Shown: in pieces, positions 59,027 through 64,000 of the stretch | How positions within the stretch are numbered: the first letter of the stretch is position 1 | Layout: the number at the start of each line of letters is the position of its first letter | From: Onchidella celtica | Lineage: Eukaryota; Mollusca; Gastropoda; Systellommatophora; Onchidiidae | NCBI GenBank assembly: GCA_963931925.1 | Contig: OZ007582.1 | Span: 22,963,224-23,027,223 of the forward strand | Reading direction: 5' to 3' | DNA length: 64,000 nt | Notes under the pieces: generated by a model | Databases searched by the model: none | Told to the model about the DNA's origin: nothing | Seen by the model: the letters and a program-made list of their open reading frames with translations, nothing else | Translations under genes and position numbers: made by a program

Positions 59027-59847
59027 CAGTAAAACCTCGTTATACCGCCAAGTAAGGGGCAAACAGAAAATTGGCGGTATAACCAGAATGGCGGTACAAC
59101 GAAAATACCACGTAGAACAAGGGAAATAAGTAATTAAGTAATTTACCAACATTGGACTGGCTAACATGTCTAAAATATTGCAGTTATTTCCCTTATCTCT
59201 CCACTAGACATAAACCTCTGTCGTCATTTTGAAGCTTACATTGCTTTCATTTGTATTTTTTTGTTGTTGTTGTTTTTTGTGTTTATGTGTGTTGGAGTTT
59301 ATTTATTCAGGAAATCGCACCTTAAGAGTAAAAGTATTATGTATTGCAACACGACAAATAATGCTACATTACAATTCAGGAACAAGCGTGCGTTGTATAC
59401 ATCGTACCCCGCGACCGGTATGAACCAGTTGAAGCATCACCTCGCGCGCGCTTAAGTTCGTTTGCAAACTCTCTATTGAACTGTGACCCGTCTTTCCCAC
59501 TGCATGCCCCATCAGTAGGCCTATCAGGACTTCAAAAGTGAAGACTGTGTAGTAGGATTGGTGTTTGAGTAAGAAGCACAGACTGTGGCGCCAAGTGATG
59601 TTCCGACTGTTAGCTGGATTTAGGTAGACGTGGGGAGTGGGGGTTAAATTTATGTTGGCGCTATAACGAGCAATATTTACTATACTCAAGTTATGAATGT
59701 AGCAGTCAAACTGTTGGTGGATAGCGGATGGCGGTTTAACGAGATTTTTAGTGACTTTGTATAGGTGTCAGATCCGTACCATGGCGAAAAGCTGGCGGTA
59801 TGCGGGAATGGCGGTATAACGGGTGATGGTATAGCGAGGTTTTACTG
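59027..59847. mobile_element. Pogo/Tigger-like non-autonomous DNA element
   Basis: Begins CAGTAAAACCTCGTTATACC and ends GCGAGGTTTTACTG, flanked by TA on both sides (59025-59026, 59848-59849). CAGTA-AACCTCGTTATA ends and a TA duplication are typical of pogo/Tigger elements. Subterminal GGCGGTATAAC words repeat near both ends. 821 bp with no transposase frame. Confidence 0.85.
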
Positions 59848-59934
59848 TAATTCTCTTAAGTGTCAACCAATCTAGCCCAATCGCTTTTGTATCGACCGAT
59901 TGTGTTGATTCAGGTTTCAGGCGTTTTTAAAAAA

Positions 59935-60166
59935 AGTTGTAAAAATGGACACTACAGTGAACTTTGTTTCGGCTTCATGTAATAAGCCCACCTCACCGGA
60001 AACGATAGTAAGACGCGTTCAATTTCCCTACCAGAAATGCTTTGGCCCGCATGAAATCTGTAGTAAGACTGTAGAATATAGAAAGGTTTTTAGACCAAAA
60101 AGAGAGAAAGATGGAACGGTGGGTTCACAGGTTAATCCCGGATAATGCCGGGCACCTCATCTAGTA
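59935..60166 (-). repeat. CTAG/CCGGGCATTATC interspersed repeat, copy 3
   Basis: Inverse of the repeat at 11404-11660, collinear over about 230 bp. The plus-strand 66-codon frame here (59945-60145, with a Tyr-Gln-Lys-Cys segment) reads the repeat and is not the missing PrimPol exon. Confidence 0.65.
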
Positions 60167-60324
60167 AAGCAAAGCTTCGCATAAGCAAGGTTTATAACCG
60201 ATTTGTCTTCCGTTTTTGCTTTGTGTTTTATTGTATCGTTTTGGTATTACATGTAATACTTAAAGCCACATACAACTTTTTCTTTTTGCCGTATTTTGAC
60301 AGTTTCTCCAAGTATATCCTATGA

Positions 60325-60588
60325 CCAGCCGCACCGGAAAAAAGCGTATAGGTCGTTAATTGGTCGGTGTTTGGTAACACAAGTATCATACTTTAGCCAA
60401 ACCGGAATAAAACGTCATCCTTTTCTGCCGGTTGTTTATAGCCGTACCGTAAGAAAGCGTAATTTCCTATATAAATGCACGCTATGATACGGTCTGGCTG
60501 CTCCTCCGCAAGGCTGTGTTGCAATTTATTACGGTATGGCCGTTTTGCGGGTGGTCGTTGATTTCCGCTTAAATACGGTGCGGCCTGA
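60325..60588. repeat. Cluster of six TACGGTnYGGC-type motifs
   Basis: Three motifs in one orientation (CCGCACCGGAAAAAAGCGTA at 60329, CCAAACCGGAATAAAACGTC at 60397, CCGTACCGTAAGAAAGCGTA at 60442) are followed by three inverted ones (TACGGTCTGGC 60488, TACGGTATGGC 60530, TACGGTGCGGC 60574). Spacing is about 42-70 bp. Two more inverted copies occur at 63331 and 63832. This resembles subterminal transposase-binding clusters. Confidence 0.6.
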
Positions 60589-62265
60589 CTGGGGTTTCGT
60601 TCCAAGTCTACCATCACTTGACTTCTTTTTTAAGATAGGCGTATCCTGTGCAAGAATCATAGATCCAAGTTATCATCAGGTAAGACTTGCTTTTTTTTTT
60701 CTTGTTTTTTATTCAGTAATTAAAAAAAAAACAACACCAGTGTTGATGAATTATCAACTGTGTAACCAAACAAAATTCCCAAACACGTTAGGGTTGCTTT
60801 CATTCAGTTGTGAGCCTCATAGCAACTTTTCTTTGTGTTTTAGCTAATGGTTTTGTTTAATGTGCAAGTGACTGCATGATTGAGTGAGTGAATGAGTGAG
60901 TGAGTGAGTTGGTGAGTAAGTGGGAGAGAGAGAACCTACGTAATTCATTTCTGCTACCATCACGAGTAATAACAATGTATGCACTGTTTCTCCAGATAAC
61001 ACCAACCGATCTTGACACCCTGAGGGAAGCGCTGTCAACAAAACAAGAAAATGTGACGGAGCAGCTCAGAAGAAACTATAGTCACTTCCTCCAGTCAACA
61101 CTTACAAGCGCAGTACATGTACCACAATACGAACTATTGCCTACTGACAGTGAAGAACAGAAGATCATTCCAGCATCCTTTTCCGAACGTCGACCCCTGG
61201 CAACGGTAGGAGATGGAAATTGTCTCTTCAATGCTGTTTCCATTGCACTGATTGGCTCAGACTATCTCGCTCAGTCGCTTCAAATCCTCACATCAATAGA
61301 ATTAGGAAGAACTAAGAAGAGACTACAACTACTTCAAAGATCCTGTCATCAGTGACAATCTGTCCATGACTGACTGTGGCTATGATCATCAGCGATGATG
61401 ACATTGAAAAATGCTGGCATGAGCATGGTGATATCAAAGCACAACAACAACTTGCTTTGAAAACAGCTTGCAGTGGTTACTGGAGCGGATTGCTACACTT
61501 CATTGCGCTTGCAAATGTCATTGGGCGTCGACTTGCGTCCGTTTACCCAAACACAAAAGGATTATGCTTAACGCTGCAGTTACTGTATAACAGAACTCTC
61601 TCTTCTCAGAAAATTCAAATCTGGATGATGTAATTATTATGATTTGTGGTCCAGATTATGCACAGATTTTGCAGGTGTCTTCGAACCAAATCACTTTGTG
61701 CCATTAATAAGGGACGTGCCCTTGGATTCAGACGAGGAAATATTTGAGAAGACATTTACAGTGCTGGAACCATTGCATTTGCCAGTCGTTGACAATGAAT
61801 GGGGTGATTGCCTCGTGCCTTTAAAGAGACTGAAAACTGATTTAAAAAACAGGATACCTGGGCGCAGATTACTTCCGCCACCTGGGAAACAGATGATGAT
61901 ATCCCCCTGAAAAAAAATTTAGACACATGCACACAGATTGATTCCTGCACCTGGGAAACTGATGATGATGTGGACACCAAAAAACTGTCTTTTCGGGCAG
62001 ACCAAGGGCATGACGCCTCTGCATGAAGCACAAGATAAGGACAAGAAACGGCAAAGCAAAAGAAACGAGGGATGGGTGTCTACAGTGCCAGATTCATTTG
62101 CACAAGGACTGTTTCTGGCAGTACATGTACCACGAAAAAGCTTGCAAGATCTCATCCTCTTCAAATCTTGTTGCCAAACGTGACGCCTTAGCTTCACCCA
62201 AACGGACGATGCCATTGCAGAGTCAGCACGTTCATCCACGCCATTTTCACGCCAGCCTGTTGTGA
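60536..62265 (+). pseudogene. Frame-broken OTU-protease-like gene, probably transposon-borne
   Basis: A first exon could run 60536-60679 (donor CAG|GTAAGA), joining in frame to 60996 (acceptor CTCCAG). The following frame holds PLATVGDGNCLFNAVSIAL, the OTU catalytic-Cys signature. Shifted frames continue with EELRRDYNYFKDPV, then ISDDDIEKCWHEH, ACSGYWSGLLHFIALANVIG, and EPNHFVPLI, which fits the OTU catalytic His. Acidic TWETDDD repeats follow, then a Cys/His-rich end (CLQCQIHLHKDCFWQYMYHE) reminiscent of piggyBac-type C-terminal fingers. At least three frame changes are needed, so it is decayed or the assembly has indels. Function unknown. It lies between motif clusters, within the expected PrimPol intron. 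Confidence 0.6.
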
Positions 62266-64000
62266 CAACATCGGCCCGTTTATGCAGATCACCTCGAAGC
62301 TAAAAGTGACTCGCGATGCCCAGTACTAGCACTGGCTATAGAACAGTGTTTGTTTGTGCTTTTTAATATTGGAAGACAATCAGTCAAATCAAGTTGATTT
62401 TGTTTTCTTCACTCAGTTCTTTCCATTGATGTTTGACTACGACTGGTTATTCACCTATACAGTGTTTTTTCTTTGACAAACTTCCTACCTGATTATGATT
62501 TCCTTAAAAGTCGTACACATGCATTTTAAGGGTATTTTCTCATTTTTAGGGCTAAAATAAAAAATGAACCTGTTGTCTCTTAGAAATCATCTTAAGAGTA
62601 ATAAGAGTTGAATACTTGTAATTCTCTGCAGTTTTTTTTTCTTGTAGACTTGACAGGTAATCTTACTTGTCTGTGATTAAGCCCACAAGTGCTTAGAAAA
62701 AAAATATGGAAACGCATTCCTACCAACAGCAGTACGTTGAGAAAGGGTGCCCAGGGTGGCAATGATTGATTGCATCTAGCTGTCTGTTATCTTATACTAT
62801 AATTGAGCTAGAGGTTGAACATGTAAGCAGCTAAACTTCACGACTACGACATAAAAAATGAAACTTGGTGTACTGCATCAATTTTTGACGAAGAGTTACC
62901 TGGACACATTCATTTAAAATAAAAGCAGCCTTTAATATTATTTGTTTAAGAATGTTTGTCTTATATGTTTTTATGTACATCTATATCTAGACTCTATGTG
63001 TGAAAAGGCTGGCGATCTTAACAGTGCCTTACTGGAACATGTCTAAAACATTTTTATCACTCCCAGTCGGCTAACAGTCTATAGTACTTTGTATGGCGCT
63101 TTTAAACAATAAAACACGTATTTTTAGTGCTCCGTCTACTAGTCTGGAGTGGAATCTATAAGTATAATCCTGTAGTCTTCGTGTCTTTACAAATCTCTCC
63201 TCCAAACAGAATATGTATGGTAATATTTAAGAAATGTTACACCCCGATGTGTCACCATTAAGCCTACAGGCTGCCCGGGCACTCGAACAGCCTTCACGGG
63301 CGGGGAGGCTATGGTGGCGATACGCTTTAGTACGGTCTGGCCAAATGAGACATGTATAAAATGGCGGAGATAAAACCGGCCAGAGCGTAACAAAGCGGAT
63401 TTTTTTACCCCTCTTTAAAAGTTAATAACCACATTCAGGGTAAAGACACTGTCTTTAAATTTAAAACCAGGTGTCACCAACCACTTTTTAATGCATACAC
63501 GGAATTATAAACAAATTCATTGAAAAGGAACGCAACAAGAAATAGTTTTCAAATCCTACCATTTGCACAACATGCAGTGGAACGCAGGAAAAGCTTCAAC
63601 ACGGATACTTTGAGTCTTCGCACATCAGTTTCTATGAAACTTACATTCATAAAATTAAGCATGCACTTAGAACATGTATTAATGAGTGCCTCGTGTGAAT
63701 TTCGGGCTGATTGAAGGAACAATCGTTCTGTTACAGCGTTCAGAAAAAGTGCAAAACAGACAAATCGGCCGGCCAAACGACACCCCGTTCCATAATGTAA
63801 ACACTGGCTGTGGTAGTACATGACGCTTTTATACGGTACGGCCACAAGAATGTGGCTTTTTTTTAAGACGCTGGCCGGACAAAGGATATATTCTTTATGA
63901 AATGTCTCACATATTAAAGAGTGCTGAATCAAACCCCCAAAATGAGTCAAGCCCCACACCCCTTCATTATATCTCTTATTTGGGGAATATCAACTTTTTT
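62266..64000. other. Right flank of the OTU-like locus; no PrimPol exon seen
   Basis: AT-rich. Holds two copies of the TACGGTnYGGC motif (63331-63341, 63832-63842), each preceded by a CGCTTT word as in the left cluster. GAATATATCC (inverse strand, near 63875-63895) loosely resembles GTATATCCTATGACC near 60312. No terminal PrimPol exon is recognisable. Confidence 0.45.

Noticed and set aside
59945-60145. YQKC...C frame that might be the missing PrimPol zinc-knuckle exon
   Set aside because: Cys spacing is wrong, the preceding strand is absent, and the sequence belongs to an interspersed repeat also present at 11.4 kb.

Overview
The window looks like a repeat-rich animal genome, most likely a mollusc (gastropod-like) or another lophotrochozoan. 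The reasons are a split gene with consensus GT-AG introns, RTE-type LINEs with (GAT)n tails, a tRNA-headed SINE family, many short elements with terminal inverted repeats, and long GATA/GACA tetranucleotide arrays. Nothing indicates a prokaryote or a plasmid. The species call is an inference from repeat style and the PrimPol sequence; no database search was run.

About 0-47 kb is almost entirely repeats. It holds five tetranucleotide arrays, an 82-bp tandem array, two arrays of the same 31-bp minisatellite (27.5 and 39.3 kb), and many MITE-like elements. It also holds RTE and I-like LINE fragments and a solo LTR (41.1-42.4 kb). Two long LINE copies stand out. On the minus strand, 23.6-27.3 kb is a full-length RTE-type element flanked by a 13-bp target-site duplication; a SINE with its own 12-bp duplication has inserted into it, and its reverse transcriptase active site reads FADN instead of FADD. 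On the plus strand, 34.7-38.8 kb carries an uninterrupted endonuclease plus reverse transcriptase ORF with intact motifs, so it may be young. A 53-residue reading frame behind a good splice acceptor (31875-32036) could be the last exon of an unidentified gene.

From 47.75 to 58.2 kb there is one convincing host gene on the plus strand: PrimPol, the primase-polymerase that reprimes stalled DNA synthesis. I assembled twelve coding exons by hand. All junctions are GT-AG, phases are consistent, and the frame stays open for 689 codons. The DxE, SxH and third-aspartate catalytic motifs and the first Cys/His of the zinc knuckle are present. The second half of the zinc knuckle and the C-terminal RPA-binding tail were not found, so the gene should continue past 58.2 kb, probably beyond the window. 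An unusual feature is a linker of roughly 290 residues inside exon 9, much longer than in vertebrate PrimPol.

From 59 to 64 kb, probably inside the next PrimPol intron, there is a pogo/Tigger-like non-autonomous element. Beside it is a frame-broken OTU-protease-like ORF with a cysteine/histidine-rich end. A short motif (core TACGGTnYGGC) occurs six times just upstream of that ORF and twice downstream. Together these look like a decayed, possibly undescribed DNA transposon carrying an OTU-domain gene.
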